Shown in pieces: positions 11,229 through 19,766 of a stretch of DNA of 64,000 nt (positions are counted from its first letter, which is position 1; every line of letters starts with the position of its first letter). Source of the stretch: Yinghuangia seranimata. Its GTDB lineage: Bacteria; Actinomycetota; Actinomycetes; Streptomycetales; Streptomycetaceae. Below the pieces are notes generated by a model, which worked only from the letters and a program-made list of their open reading frames with translations, searched no databases and was not told the DNA's origin. A program made the translations under genes and the position numbers. The stretch is from the NCBI RefSeq assembly GCF_029953285.1, contig NZ_JASAOI010000028.1, forward strand, positions 62,001-126,000, in the 5' to 3' direction.

Positions 11229-11807
11229 ATGATCCTCGTGCTGCTGACCGTCGTCCTGTCCGTGGTCGCGGTGACCGCGCTGGCGATCGGGGTGTTCGCG
11301 CTGCGGCGCCGGCTGATCCAGCGGCCGGGCGGCACGTTCGACTGCTCGCTCCGCCGCCTTCCAGATGTACCGTCCGCCTCCTCGCAGGAGGCGGACCCCG
11401 CCACGGCGCCGTCCGGGACCAGGATCCCGGAGGGCGCCGTTGCCGATTCCGCACCCGGTGACGGGTCGGACGCGGAGCCGGGTGCGGCGCCCGCGCATCC
11501 CGGGGCCGACCACGGCAAGGGCTGGGTCTTCGGCATCGCCCGCTACAGCGGCGACCGCATCGAGTGGTTCCGGGTGTTCAGCTACGCGCCGCGGCCGCGC
11601 CGGGTGCTGGAGCGCAACGACATCGTGGTGATCCAGCGGCGGCTGCCGGTCGGGCAGGAGGAGCTGGCGTTGCTCGCCGGCTCCGTGGTGCTGGTGTGCC
11701 GGCACGGCGACATGCTGCTCGAGATGGCGATGAGCGAGGACGCACTGACCGGGTTCCTGGCCTGGCTGGAAGCGGCCCCTCCCGGGCAGCGCGTCAACGT
11801 CGCGTAG
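11229..11807 (+). CDS. DUF2550 membrane-anchored protein
   Basis: A 192-residue protein with one N-terminal membrane helix (residues about 2-22) followed by 'RRRLIQRPGGTFDCSLR', the hallmark of the DUF2550 family always found just after atpC in actinomycetes. A low-complexity Pro/Ala/Asp insert (residues 45-95) separates it from the C-terminal globular half, which begins 'GWVFGIARYSGDRIEWFRVF'. No enzymatic motif is visible and the function is unknown. AGGAGG lies 8 bases before the ATG. It is 60 bp after atpC and is probably co-transcribed. It ends 30 bp from the convergent adenosyltransferase gene. Confidence 0.88.
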   Translation: MILVLLTVVLSVVAVTALAIGVFALRRRLIQRPGGTFDCSLRRLPDVPSASSQEADPATAPSGTRIPEGAVADSAPGDGSDAEPGAAPAHPGADHGKGWVFGIARYSGDRIEWFRVFSYAPRPRRVLERNDIVVIQRRLPVGQEELALLAGSVVLVCRHGDMLLEMAMSEDALTGFLAWLEAAPPGQRVNVA

Positions 11808-11820
11808 CCCCTGCTCCGTG

Positions 11821-11847
11821 AGCGGTTCCAGCGGTTCTAGCGGTTCG
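11821..11847. repeat. Three tandem 9-bp repeats across a stop codon
   Basis: AGCGGTTCN occurs three times in a row at 11821, 11830 and 11839. The third copy lies inside the end of the minus-strand adenosyltransferase gene and the second contains part of its stop, so the array runs from coding into the 29-bp convergent gap. Confidence 0.8.
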
Positions 11848-12409
11848 CGCCGGGCACCCACAGGACGTCGCCGGCCTCGCGGTTCGCGTACCGGGCCAGG
11901 ATGAACAGCAGGTCCGACAGCCGGTTCAGGTACTTCGCGGTGAGCGGGTTCATGCTGTCGCCGTGCACCTCCAGGGCCGCCCACGTGGTGCGCTCGGCGC
12001 GGCGGGCGACGGTGCGGGCCTGGTGCAGCAGCGCGGCGCCGGGGGTGCCGCCGTTCAGGATGAAGCTGCGGAGCTTGGGCAGGTCCTCGTTGTAGCGGTC
12101 GCACGCCGTCTCGAGGGCGTCGACGTACGACTCCTCGACCCGCAGCGGCGGGTACTTCGGGTCCTCCACGACGGGTGTGCACAGGTCGGCGCCGACGTCG
12201 AACAGGTCGTTCTGGATGCGCGTCAGCAGCGCGACGACGTCCTCCTCCAGCGCGCCCAGCGCGAGGGCGACGCCGATGACCGCGTTGGTCTCGTCGACGT
12301 CGGCGTACGCGGCCAGCCGCGGGTCGTTCTTGGAGGTGCGGCTCATGTCGCCGAGGGCCGTGGTGCCGTCGTCGCCGGTGCGCGTGTAGATGCGTGTCAG
12401 GTTGACCAT
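11837..12409 (-). CDS. PduO-type cob(I)yrinic acid a,c-diamide adenosyltransferase
   Basis: This enzyme transfers the adenosyl group of ATP to reduced cobalamin, giving adenosylcobalamin. The 190-residue product opens with 'IYTRTGDDGTTALGD', the ATP-binding N-terminal motif of PduO enzymes. It also has 'YADVDETNAVIG' and the 'RAERTTWAAL' Arg patch near residue 140 that forms the active site between subunits of the trimer. Its product is the cofactor of the MeaA-type mutase encoded about 6 kb away. The neighbours (DUF2550, murA) match the conserved actinomycete order. Confidence 0.93.
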   Translation of the reverse strand: MVNLTRIYTRTGDDGTTALGDMSRTSKNDPRLAAYADVDETNAVIGVALALGALEEDVVALLTRIQNDLFDVGADLCTPVVEDPKYPPLRVEESYVDALETACDRYNEDLPKLRSFILNGGTPGAALLHQARTVARRAERTTWAALEVHGDSMNPLTAKYLNRLSDLLFILARYANREAGDVLWVPGANR

Positions 12410-12545
12410 GCCGTCAATCTAACGCGGTGTAGGGCGGCCTCCGGAGGCCGCCCGGAGGGGTGTCTGTGTCACCGCTGTGCGACGGTGTTCGACAGGGGCG
12501 CCACAGGTGTTCGGTGGGGCGTGGGGGAGCCCATACGATGCCGTG

Positions 12546-13820
12546 ATGGACAGGTTCCGGGTGACTGGCGGGGCGCGGCTCGCCGGCGATGTGCGTATCA
12601 CGGGCGCGAAGAACAGCGCGCTCAAACTTATGGCCGCGGCGTTGCTCGCCGAGGGGACCACGGTCCTCGAGGAAGTGCCCCGGATCCTCGACGTGTCGAT
12701 CATGAGCGAGCTGCTGCGGCGGCTCGGCTGCGTGGTCGACGGGGAGACCACCGGGACGCTCACCATCGACGTTCCCGCGGAGCCCGGCCACGAGGCGGAC
12801 TATGACCTGGTGCGCAGCATGCGGGCGTCGATCTGCGTGCTGGGGCCGCTGCTGGCCCGCTGTGGCGAGGTGCACGTGGCGTTCCCCGGCGGCGACGCGA
12901 TCGGCTCGCGCGGCCTGGACATGCACATAGACGGGCTGGTCAAGCTCGGCGCGACCGTCGAGAACGAGCACGGCTTCCTGATCGCGAAGGCCCCCAAGGG
13001 GCTGGTCGGCACGCCGGTGTGGCTGGACTTCCCGAGCGTCGGTGCGACCGAGAACATCCTGATGGCGGCGGTGCTCGCGAAGGGCACCACGGTGATCGAC
13101 AACGCCGCGCGGGAGCCGGAGATCGTCGACATCTGCACGATGCTGACCGCGATGGGCGCGAAGATCGACGGCGCGGGGACGTCGACGATCGAGATCCACG
13201 GCGTGGAGGGGCTCGGCCCGATCACCCACCGCACCGTGCCGGACCGCATCGTGGCGGGCACGTTCGCCGTCGCCGCGGCGATATCGCACGGCGACGTGAC
13301 GGTGCGCAACGCGCGCCCGGAGCACCTGGAGATCGCGCTCGACAAGCTGACGTCGGCGGGTGCGGCGATCACCAACGTCGAGGACGGCTTCCGCGTCGTG
13401 ATGGACCGGCGGCCGCACGCGGTGGACGTGGTGACGCTGCCGTACCCGGGCTTCGCGACCGACATGCAGCCGCAGTTCGCGGTGCTCAACGCGGTCTCGG
13501 ACGGGCACGCGATGATCACCGAGAACATCTTCGAGGCGCGCTTCGTGTTCCTGCAGGAGCTGCTGCGGCTCGGCGCCTCGATCCGCACCGACGGCCACCA
13601 CGCCATCGTGCGCGGCGTCGAGCGCCTGTCGGGCGCTCCGGTGCTCGCGACGGACGTGCGGGCCGGCGCGGGCCTGGTGCTGGCCGGGCTGGTGGCGGAC
13701 GGGGAGACGCTGGTGAGCGGCGTCCACCACATCGACCGCGGTTACGACGACCTGGTCGACCAGATCCGCGGGCTCGGCGGGTCGATCGAGCGCGAGCCGG
13801 AGCCGCCGTCGACGTTCTGA
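12546..13820 (+). CDS. murA: UDP-N-acetylglucosamine 1-carboxyvinyltransferase with Asp at the Cys115 site
   Basis: The first committed step of peptidoglycan synthesis: enolpyruvyl transfer from PEP to UDP-GlcNAc. The 424-residue product has the EPSP/MurA inside-out barrel repeats and '[18 protein letters not shown]' at the substrate site. In the catalytic loop '[14 protein letters not shown]' residue 117 is Asp, where E. coli has Cys115. This is the naturally fosfomycin-insensitive form known from Mycobacterium tuberculosis. The ATG at 12546 matches the family N-terminus; upstream in-frame starts would add an unconserved leader. No second copy is present in the window. Confidence 0.95.
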   Translation: MDRFRVTGGARLAGDVRITGAKNSALKLMAAALLAEGTTVLEEVPRILDVSIMSELLRRLGCVVDGETTGTLTIDVPAEPGHEADYDLVRSMRASICVLGPLLARCGEVHVAFPGGDAIGSRGLDMHIDGLVKLGATVENEHGFLIAKAPKGLVGTPVWLDFPSVGATENILMAAVLAKGTTVIDNAAREPEIVDICTMLTAMGAKIDGAGTSTIEIHGVEGLGPITHRTVPDRIVAGTFAVAAAISHGDVTVRNARPEHLEIALDKLTSAGAAITNVEDGFRVVMDRRPHAVDVVTLPYPGFATDMQPQFAVLNAVSDGHAMITENIFEARFVFLQELLRLGASIRTDGHHAIVRGVERLSGAPVLATDVRAGAGLVLAGLVADGETLVSGVHHIDRGYDDLVDQIRGLGGSIEREPEPPSTF

Positions 13821-13878
13821 GCCGTCGCCGGGCCGCCCGGCGTCGCTCGGGACACTCGGGTCGGTCGGGTCGGTCGGA

Positions 13879-14196
13879 TCACTCGGCGTCGCGGGCCAGT
13901 GCGAGCCGTGCGGCCTGCTCGTCGGGCGGCCACACCATGAGGCGCAGCCCCTCGGTGGTGTCGACCAGGGTGCAGCGGATGCCGTCGGCGGTCAGCCGGC
14001 GGCACAGCAGTCGGCCGTGCCCGAGGTCCGCGGGGGACGCGACGGCGACCAGGAGGCCGTAGTCGGTCGGGGCGCCCTGCCGGGGCACACGCGAAACCAG
14101 CGAGTGGCCGCGTCCGAACGCCCAGCGGAGGAGCACTGCCAGCACGCCCACCACCGCGAAGACGAGCAGCGGTGTGAGCAGGTACGACGCGTTCAT
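13879..14196 (-). CDS. Small membrane-anchored protein with a DUF2007-like tail
   Basis: A 105-residue protein with one N-terminal membrane helix (residues about 4-25) and a soluble part. The segment 'LLVAVASPADLGHGRLLC' and the following 'GIRCTLVDTTEGLRLMVW' resemble DUF2007-type putative signal-transducing domains, but the match is from memory and weak. The ATG giving MNASYLL is preferred because the helix then begins at once; a start nine codons upstream is possible. It is divergent from the hydroxybutyryl-CoA dehydrogenase gene, 122 bp away. The function is unknown. Confidence 0.7.
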   Translation of the reverse strand: MNASYLLTPLLVFAVVGVLAVLLRWAFGRGHSLVSRVPRQGAPTDYGLLVAVASPADLGHGRLLCRRLTADGIRCTLVDTTEGLRLMVWPPDEQAARLALARDAE

Positions 14197-14318
14197 TCGG
14201 CCTCCCCTCCCATGCTGCCGCACGCCCTGAGGCGGGGACCAGCGGCGGCGCCTGATCGGGTGGCCGTTACCCTCGCGAGGAGGAGTCGCATGTACGAGCG
14301 TGTTTGGAGAGGTTCGAC

Positions 14319-15170
14319 GTGACGAAGAAGATCGCCGTCATCGGTGCGGGGCTCATGGGAGCCGGCATCGCCCAGGTGTCCGCGCAGGCCGGGTACGAGG
14401 TCGTGCTGCGCGACGTCACCGACGCCGCGCTCGAGCGCGCGCAGAGCGGCATCCGCGCGTCGTACGAGAAGTTCGTCGCCAAGGGCAGGATGAGCGCCGA
14501 GGACGCGGAGGCCGCGCTCGGCCGCCTGTCGGTCAGCACAGAGCTCGACGCGGTCGCGGACGCCGACCTGATCGTCGAGGCGGTCTTCGAGAAGATCGAG
14601 ATCAAGCAGGAGGTGTTCCGCCAGCTCGACGCCGTCGCGAAGGACGGCGCGGTGCTCGCGAGCAACACCTCGGCGCTGCCGATCACGCAGATCGCCGCCG
14701 TCACGAACCGCCCCGAGGCCGTCGTCGGCACGCACTTCTTCTCGCCGGTGCCGCTGATGCAGCTGTGCGAGCTGGTGCGCGGCTACAAGACGTCCGACGA
14801 GACGCTGGCGACCGCCCGAGCGTTCGCCGAGGGCGTCGGCAAGACGTGCATCGTGGTCAACCGCGACGTCGCGGGCTTCGTGACCACCCGCCTCATCACG
14901 GCGCTCACCACGGAGGCCGTGCGGCTGTACGAGGCGGGCGTGGCGACCGCCGAGGACATCGACATCGCGTGCAAGCTGGGCTTCGGCCACGCGATGGGCC
15001 CGCTGGCGACGATCGACCTCACCGGCGTCGACATCATGCGGAACGCCACGAGCAACATCTACGAGGAGACCAAGGACGAGAAGTTCGCGCCGCCGGAGCT
15101 CCTGAACCGCATGGTGACGGCGGGCGACCTCGGCCGGAAGAGCGGCAAGGGCTTCTACACCTACGAGTAG
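14319..15170 (+). CDS. 3-hydroxybutyryl-CoA dehydrogenase
   Basis: This enzyme oxidises 3-hydroxybutyryl-CoA with NAD(P)+, or reduces acetoacetyl-CoA, in butyrate and C4-CoA metabolism. The 283-residue product has the N-terminal Rossmann motif 'GAGLMGAGIAQV', the substrate loop 'SNTSALPITQ', the catalytic histidine in 'GTHFFSPVPLM', and the C-terminal 'GPLATIDLTGVD'. The GTG at 14319 has GGAGAGG upstream; a TTG five codons earlier sits on that Shine-Dalgarno and is rejected. A perfect terminator follows at 15239. A second family member starts at 63227. Confidence 0.94.
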   Translation: MTKKIAVIGAGLMGAGIAQVSAQAGYEVVLRDVTDAALERAQSGIRASYEKFVAKGRMSAEDAEAALGRLSVSTELDAVADADLIVEAVFEKIEIKQEVFRQLDAVAKDGAVLASNTSALPITQIAAVTNRPEAVVGTHFFSPVPLMQLCELVRGYKTSDETLATARAFAEGVGKTCIVVNRDVAGFVTTRLITALTTEAVRLYEAGVATAEDIDIACKLGFGHAMGPLATIDLTGVDIMRNATSNIYEETKDEKFAPPELLNRMVTAGDLGRKSGKGFYTYE

Positions 15171-15238
15171 GCGCGGGGGGTGCGCGCGATGTGAAGGCAT
15201 TCGCGCATTCTGTCCGTGAGATTTAGCCGACAAAGCGA

Positions 15239-15274
15239 AAAGGCCGGTCCGGGAATGATCCCGGACCGGCCTTT
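15239..15274. terminator. Perfect 16-bp hairpin terminator
   Basis: Positions 15239-15254 pair exactly with 15259-15274 around a 4-nt ATGA loop. The stem has A-runs on one side and T-runs on the other, so it works as an intrinsic terminator for the dehydrogenase and insulates the STAS gene. Confidence 0.9.
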
Positions 15275-15389
15275 GTCGCTGGATGGAGTGAAATTCCTCA
15301 AGGAATCCAGGCAATCGGCAACCTCGGTGGTCTGATGAGGGGTCGAACGAAGTATCCAGACCAGACGGTCCCCGGTCGGAGGAGGCGAC

Positions 15390-15695
15390 ATGCATGTCTG
15401 GGGCAACGACCGCGAAGTCTTCCTGCGCGGGACGTTGGACGTCCACAACGCGGCCGACGTGCGCCAGCGCCTGCACGCCGCGATCGCCCAGGGCACCGGT
15501 GACTTCGTCCTCGACGTCTCCGGCGTCGACACCCTCGACGCGACCGGCCTCGGCCTCCTCGTCGCCATACACCGCCGCGCGGGCCGCGCCGAGCGCCGCT
15601 TCATCCTCCGCGGTGTCACCCCGCCGGTGCACCGCATCCTGGTGATCACCCGACTGCACCGGATCCTGGTGCTGCAGGGCGCGCTGGCGGCGTGA
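15390..15695 (+). CDS. STAS-domain protein (anti-sigma factor antagonist-like)
   Basis: A 101-residue single STAS domain, the fold of SpoIIAA/RsbV proteins that release sigma factors from anti-sigma kinases. The beta-alpha core and the 'VDTLDATGLGLLVAIHRRAGR' region are clear over the first 20 residues quoted. In SpoIIAA the phosphorylated Ser58 directly follows Asp57; here that position is Ala51 (after D50), followed by Thr52. So normal phospho-switching may be absent or moved to T52. GGAGGAG precedes the ATG. No kinase partner is adjacent; an HATPase gene lies at 52778. Confidence 0.88.
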   Translation: MHVWGNDREVFLRGTLDVHNAADVRQRLHAAIAQGTGDFVLDVSGVDTLDATGLGLLVAIHRRAGRAERRFILRGVTPPVHRILVITRLHRILVLQGALAA

Positions 15696-15748
15696 CGGCC
15701 GTGCGGTCGTGGCCCGCCCGGATGCGGGCGGGCCGCCGGATACCGCCG

Positions 15749-16729
15749 CTACTCTCCGGGGCGGTATTTCTCCTGCTGCGGGGGCAGGCAGCTGATCGTC
15801 ATCGGCGGCTCGGCGCCGCCGTCGAGGGTCACCTGGGCCTCGAGGTTCGGACTGGCCGTGGTGACGATCCACGACTCGCTGGTCGTTCCCGCTCCCGCGC
15901 TGTCCGCGACCCAGTGGGGCGGCAGCGACGGCGAGCAGGCGAGGCGTTGCTCGGTCACCGGCTCCGACCCGAGATACTGCCGCAGCGTGGCCGCCACCTG
16001 CGGGTCGTCGAGCGACACCTGCGGCCCCTTCGAGGCGATCAGGCCGTAGACCTGCACGATGCCTTCGGCCTCCGTGGCCGCGCCCGCCGGGAGGTCGACG
16101 CAGGTGATCGACGTGATGCGGTCCTTGCCGCTGAGGACCACCTTGGCCTGCTTCCCGAGCCGCTGGCGCCCGTGGTACAGGGTTACGGTGGCCTCGGGCC
16201 GGTCGGGCGTACCGCCGATGTTCACGAACAGCGCGCCGTTCACCGTGGGGAAGCCGCAGCGGGCCCGTGAGCCGTATGTCGCGTATGCCGCGTCGTTGTC
16301 GAACAACGGGCGAACGAGGTCGGCCCGGGGCGTCGGGCCGGCAGTGATGGCTTGGTACAGCCGCCTGACCTGCATCGTCGCGCTGTCCCGATCGGGTGCG
16401 GACGAACTGGGGCTCTCCGGTGCCCGGCCGGTCGTCGACGGCGGTGCCGCGGGCCTGCTCGGCGCGCCCGACACGGACGAGGGGCTCTGCGCCGGCGCGG
16501 CGCTGCCTCCGCCGCCCGCGAGGGTGGCGGCGAGCACCCCGCCGACGGTCGCGACCGCGGCGACGGACGCGGCCACAAGCCATCCGGCCCGCCTGCGGTT
16601 GCCGACGCCGCCGGTGATCTCGGCCGGGTCGAATGCGCGCGGCTGCCGTTCGTCGGTGAAAGAGCGCATCGCGGCGATCAGTTCCTCTTCGAAGGCGTCC
16701 GATCCCGGCGGCGACTGACGCGTGCTCAT
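15749..16729 (-). CDS. Membrane-anchored putative anti-sigma/regulatory partner of the SigE-family factor
   Basis: A 326-residue protein. Residues 1-50 are cytoplasmic, with acidic/basic helices ('FEEELIAAMRSFTDE'). One membrane helix follows (about residues 51-72), then a Ser/Pro-rich linker and an extracellular domain with four cysteines, ending 'MTISCLPPQQEKYRPGE'. Its ATG overlaps the stop of the sigma factor gene (ATGA), the usual arrangement for an ECF sigma factor and its membrane anti-sigma. The classical zinc anti-sigma motif (HxxxCxxC) is not seen, so the anti-sigma role is inferred from context and topology. Confidence 0.75.
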   Translation of the reverse strand: MSTRQSPPGSDAFEEELIAAMRSFTDERQPRAFDPAEITGGVGNRRRAGWLVAASVAAVATVGGVLAATLAGGGGSAAPAQSPSSVSGAPSRPAAPPSTTGRAPESPSSSAPDRDSATMQVRRLYQAITAGPTPRADLVRPLFDNDAAYATYGSRARCGFPTVNGALFVNIGGTPDRPEATVTLYHGRQRLGKQAKVVLSGKDRITSITCVDLPAGAATEAEGIVQVYGLIASKGPQVSLDDPQVAATLRQYLGSEPVTEQRLACSPSLPPHWVADSAGAGTTSESWIVTTASPNLEAQVTLDGGAEPPMTISCLPPQQEKYRPGE

Positions 16730-17304
16730 GAGGCCTCTCCGAACGGGAAGAAGACGACGTTGTCGGGCGCGTCGTCGGGCGCGTCGGCCGACACCGTGAA
16801 CCGGGCGCGAAGTTTGGCGAGGCCGCGCGCGGCCTGCGAGCGGACCGCGCTCGTGCTGATGTCCAGTGCGGCGGCGATCTCGTCGTCGGTCTGTTCGTCG
16901 AAGTAGCGCAGGACGAGGACCGTGCGCATGCCCATCGGCAGCTCCATCAGCGCGCGGATGAGCGCGTCGCGGCGTTCGACGGTGCCGTAGCCGGCCTCGG
17001 GCGCCGTGTGCTCGTCGGCCAGCGGCACGGCGGGCGCCTTGCCGAGGCGGCGCCAGCGGTCGTTGGCCAGGTTGGCGACGATGCGACGCACGTACGCTTC
17101 GGGTGATTCCGCGGCGCGGACCCGGTCCCAGTTGCGGTAGGCGCGTTCGAGAGCGTGCTGCACGAGGTCCTCGGCGGTGTGCAGGTCGCCGACCAGCAGA
17201 GTGGCGGTGCGCACCAGGGCGGCCGAGCGGCCGCGGACGAATTCCGCGAAATCGGCATGTGACGCGTTCGCGGGTCCCGCTTTCCGCCTGCCGAGTATGC
17301 GCAT
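16726..17304 (-). CDS. SigE-family ECF RNA polymerase sigma factor
   Basis: A 192-residue sigma-70 family ECF factor. Region 2 includes 'TLLVGDLHTAEDLVQHALE' and 'AYVRRIVANLANDRWRR'. Region 4 has the helix-turn-helix 'EQTDDEIAAALDISTSAVRS'. The region-4 start 'LPMGMRTVLVLRYF' is typical of the Streptomyces SigE/SACE subgroup. It is followed by, and overlaps, the membrane partner gene. Its promoter must lie in the divergent gap 17305-17633. Confidence 0.92.
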   Translation of the reverse strand: MRILGRRKAGPANASHADFAEFVRGRSAALVRTATLLVGDLHTAEDLVQHALERAYRNWDRVRAAESPEAYVRRIVANLANDRWRRLGKAPAVPLADEHTAPEAGYGTVERRDALIRALMELPMGMRTVLVLRYFDEQTDDEIAAALDISTSAVRSQAARGLAKLRARFTVSADAPDDAPDNVVFFPFGEAS

Positions 17305-17402
17305 ATCCCCGTCCCGTGTTGCCGTGTCCCCGTGGCCCCGTGTTTTCGGTGTCGCGGATATGACCGGGCCGTCCGGGGCTTTGCTGCACGCGACTGCGGA
17401 AT

Positions 17403-17511
17403 GTGACGCGGGTCACGGCGTCCGGCGGCGCGGTTGGGCTGACAGAGTGTCAGGGAATCGTGTCCAGATGTGGCGGGGCACACCCTGCCCAGGATCATTA
17501 CCCGTCAGTAC
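17403..17511. promoter_or_regulatory. Divergent regulatory region with three inverted repeats (gap 17305-17633)
   Basis: The 329-base gap between the sigma gene (minus) and the mutase gene (plus) has no gene but three palindromic elements. GTGAC-4-GTCAC is at 17403-17416, CTGACA-3-TGTCAG at 17439-17453, and TTAC-6-GTAC at 17498-17511. The last resembles TetR-type operators of acyl-CoA genes only in outline. Any of them could control the mutase or the sigma operon. Confidence 0.35.
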
Positions 17512-17633
17512 ACTCCGGAGGTAAGCAGGGCCGCGCCTGGTGCGGCGTACGCCGTACCTTCGAGCTCCTCGACCGGGCTCCGGGACGGCAGTCGTCGTGG
17601 CCGTGCGGGCCCGGAACCCTCCGGAGGTCTCCC

Positions 17634-19685
17634 GTGGCGAGCCAGACGCCCTCAGCTCAGCCTTCCCCCTCTCCCGAGCGGCCGTCTCGCGACCGGCCCT
17701 GGGTCATGCGCACGTACGCCGGGCACTCGTCGCCCGCGGAGTCCAACGCGCTCTACCGCCGCAACCTGGCCAAGGGCCAGACCGGCCTGTCCGTCGCGTT
17801 CGACCTGCCGACCCAGACCGGCTACGACCCGGACCACGAGCTCGCCCGCGGCGAGGTCGGCAAGGTCGGCGTCCCGGTGTCGCACATCGGCGACATGCGG
17901 CAGCTCTTCGACGGCATCCCCCTGGAGGGGATGAACACGTCGATGACGATCAACGCGGTCGCGCTGTGGATGCTCGCGCTGTACCAGGTCGCGGCCGAGG
18001 AGCAGGGCGCCGACGTCTCCAAGCTCGCCGGGACCACGCAGAACGACATCATCAAGGAGTACCTGTCGCGCGGGACCTACGTCTTCCCGCCCGGGCCCTC
18101 CCTCAAGCTGATCACCGACACCGTCGCGTACACGGTGACGAACATCCCCAAGTGGAACCCGATAAACATCTGCAGCTACCACCTGCAGGAGGCCGGGGCC
18201 ACGCCGGTGCAGGAGATCGCGTACGCGATGTGCACCGCGATCGCCGTCCTCGACGCGGTCCGCGACAGCGGGCAGGTCGCCCCCGAGCGGATGGGCGAGG
18301 TCGTCCAGCGGATCTCGTTCTTCGTCAACGCCGGCGTGCGGTTCGTCGAAGAGATGTGCAAGATGCGGGCCTTCGTCCAGCTGTGGGACGAACTCACCCG
18401 CGAGCGCTACGGCGTCACCGACGCCAAGCAGCGCCGGTTCCGGTACGGCGTGCAGGTCAACTCGCTCGGCCTCACCGAGGCGCAGCCCGAGAACAACGTG
18501 CAGCGCATCGTGCTGGAGATGCTCGCGGTGACGCTGTCGAAGGACGCCCGCGCCCGCGCGGTGCAGCTGCCGGCGTGGAACGAGGCCCTCGGCCTGCCGC
18601 GGCCGTGGGACCAGCAGTGGTCGCTGCGGATCCAGCAGGTGCTCGCCTACGAGTCCGACCTGCTGGAGTACGACGACGTCTTCACCGGCTCCGTCGTCGT
18701 CGAGCGCAAGGTCGCCGAGCTGATCGCGGGCGCCAAGGAGGAGATCGACCGGGTCCAGGCGATGGGCGGCGCGGTCGCGGCGATCGAGTCCGGCTACATG
18801 AAGTCCCAGCTGGTCGCCTCGCACGCGGCCCGCCGGGCGCGGATCGAGGGCGGCGACGAGATCGTCGTCGGCGTCAACAAGTTCGAGACCACCGAGCCGA
18901 ACCCGCTGACCGCCGACCTCGACACGGCGATCTTCGTGCCGGACGCCGCGGTCGAGTCCGCCGCCGCCGACGCCGTACGGAACTGGCGCGCGGGGCGCGA
19001 CCAGGCCGCGGTCGACGCGTCGCTGGACCGCCTGCGGGTCGACGCGCGGGCCTGGAAGGCGGTCGGCACCAACGCCGCCGTCAACCTGATGCCGGCCACG
19101 CTGGACTGCGTGCGCGCGGGCGTGACCACGGGGGAGTGGGCGGGCGCCCTGCGCGAGGAGTTCGGCGAGTACCGGGCCCCGACGGGCGTCTCCGGCGTCG
19201 TCGGCGTCCAGGAGGGCGGCGAGGAACTGACCGCCGTGCGTTCCCGCGTGCGGGAGACCGGCGAGGAACTCGGCGGCCGCCTGCGGCTTCTCGTCGGCAA
19301 GCCGGGCCTCGACGGCCACTCCAACGGTGCCGAGCAGATCGCCGTCCGCGCCCGCGACGTCGGCTTCGAGGTCGTCTACCAGGGCATCCGCCTCACCCCG
19401 GCCCAGATCGTCGCCGCCGCGGTCGAGGAGGACGTCCACTGCGTCGGCCTGTCGATCCTGTCGGGCTCGCACCTGGAACTGATCCCGGACGTCCTGGCCC
19501 GCATGCGCGACGCCGGCCTCGACGACGTCCCGGTCGTCGTCGGCGGCATCATCCCGGCCGCGGACGAAGAGGCCCTGCTCGCGCAGGGCGTGGCCGCGGT
19601 GTTCACGCCGAAGGACTTCGGCATCACGACCATCATGGGCCGCATCGTCGACGAGATCCGCAAGGCGAACGACCTGACGGTCTGA
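17634..19685 (+). CDS. meaA: MeaA-type adenosylcobalamin-dependent acyl-CoA mutase (ethylmalonyl-CoA mutase-like)
   Basis: A B12 radical enzyme that rearranges a branched acyl-CoA skeleton; ethylmalonyl-CoA to methylsuccinyl-CoA is the known reaction of the MeaA/Ecm group. The 683-residue single chain has the mutase barrel at residues 20-520 and a C-terminal B12 domain with the DxHxxG cobalt-ligand motif in 'GKPGLDGHSNGAEQIAV'. 'LSVAFDLPTQTGYDPDHEL' is the MeaA-type form; methylmalonyl-CoA mutases read ATHRGYDSDHP at this site. The GTG follows GGAGG. The substrate is inferred: actinomycetes carry several MeaA-like mutases, so isobutyryl- or another acyl-CoA is possible. Confidence 0.85.
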   Translation: MASQTPSAQPSPSPERPSRDRPWVMRTYAGHSSPAESNALYRRNLAKGQTGLSVAFDLPTQTGYDPDHELARGEVGKVGVPVSHIGDMRQLFDGIPLEGMNTSMTINAVALWMLALYQVAAEEQGADVSKLAGTTQNDIIKEYLSRGTYVFPPGPSLKLITDTVAYTVTNIPKWNPINICSYHLQEAGATPVQEIAYAMCTAIAVLDAVRDSGQVAPERMGEVVQRISFFVNAGVRFVEEMCKMRAFVQLWDELTRERYGVTDAKQRRFRYGVQVNSLGLTEAQPENNVQRIVLEMLAVTLSKDARARAVQLPAWNEALGLPRPWDQQWSLRIQQVLAYESDLLEYDDVFTGSVVVERKVAELIAGAKEEIDRVQAMGGAVAAIESGYMKSQLVASHAARRARIEGGDEIVVGVNKFETTEPNPLTADLDTAIFVPDAAVESAAADAVRNWRAGRDQAAVDASLDRLRVDARAWKAVGTNAAVNLMPATLDCVRAGVTTGEWAGALREEFGEYRAPTGVSGVVGVQEGGEELTAVRSRVRETGEELGGRLRLLVGKPGLDGHSNGAEQIAVRARDVGFEVVYQGIRLTPAQIVAAAVEEDVHCVGLSILSGSHLELIPDVLARMRDAGLDDVPVVVGGIIPAADEEALLAQGVAAVFTPKDFGITTIMGRIVDEIRKANDLTV

Positions 19686-19700
19686 GGATTCACACGCTGA

Positions 19701-19739
19701 GAGGGCGCGGCACCGGCACTCCGCCGGCGCCGCGCCCTC
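19701..19739. terminator. Bidirectional hairpin terminator
   Basis: An 11-bp perfect stem (19701-19711 with 19729-19739) continues, after one mismatch, into a 5-bp inner stem with a 5-nt loop. It lies between the convergent mutase and sugar-dehydrogenase-like genes. Confidence 0.8.
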
Positions 19740-19766
19740 CGTGCTCACGCTGCCGTCATCCGCAGG

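Noticed and set aside
12477-12545. Upstream extension of murA
   Set aside because: The added residues are not MurA-like, and the ATG at 12546 matches the family start.
17652-19748. Antisense frame across the mutase gene
   Set aside because: The plus-strand product has the B12 and substrate motifs; the antisense product is repetitive.
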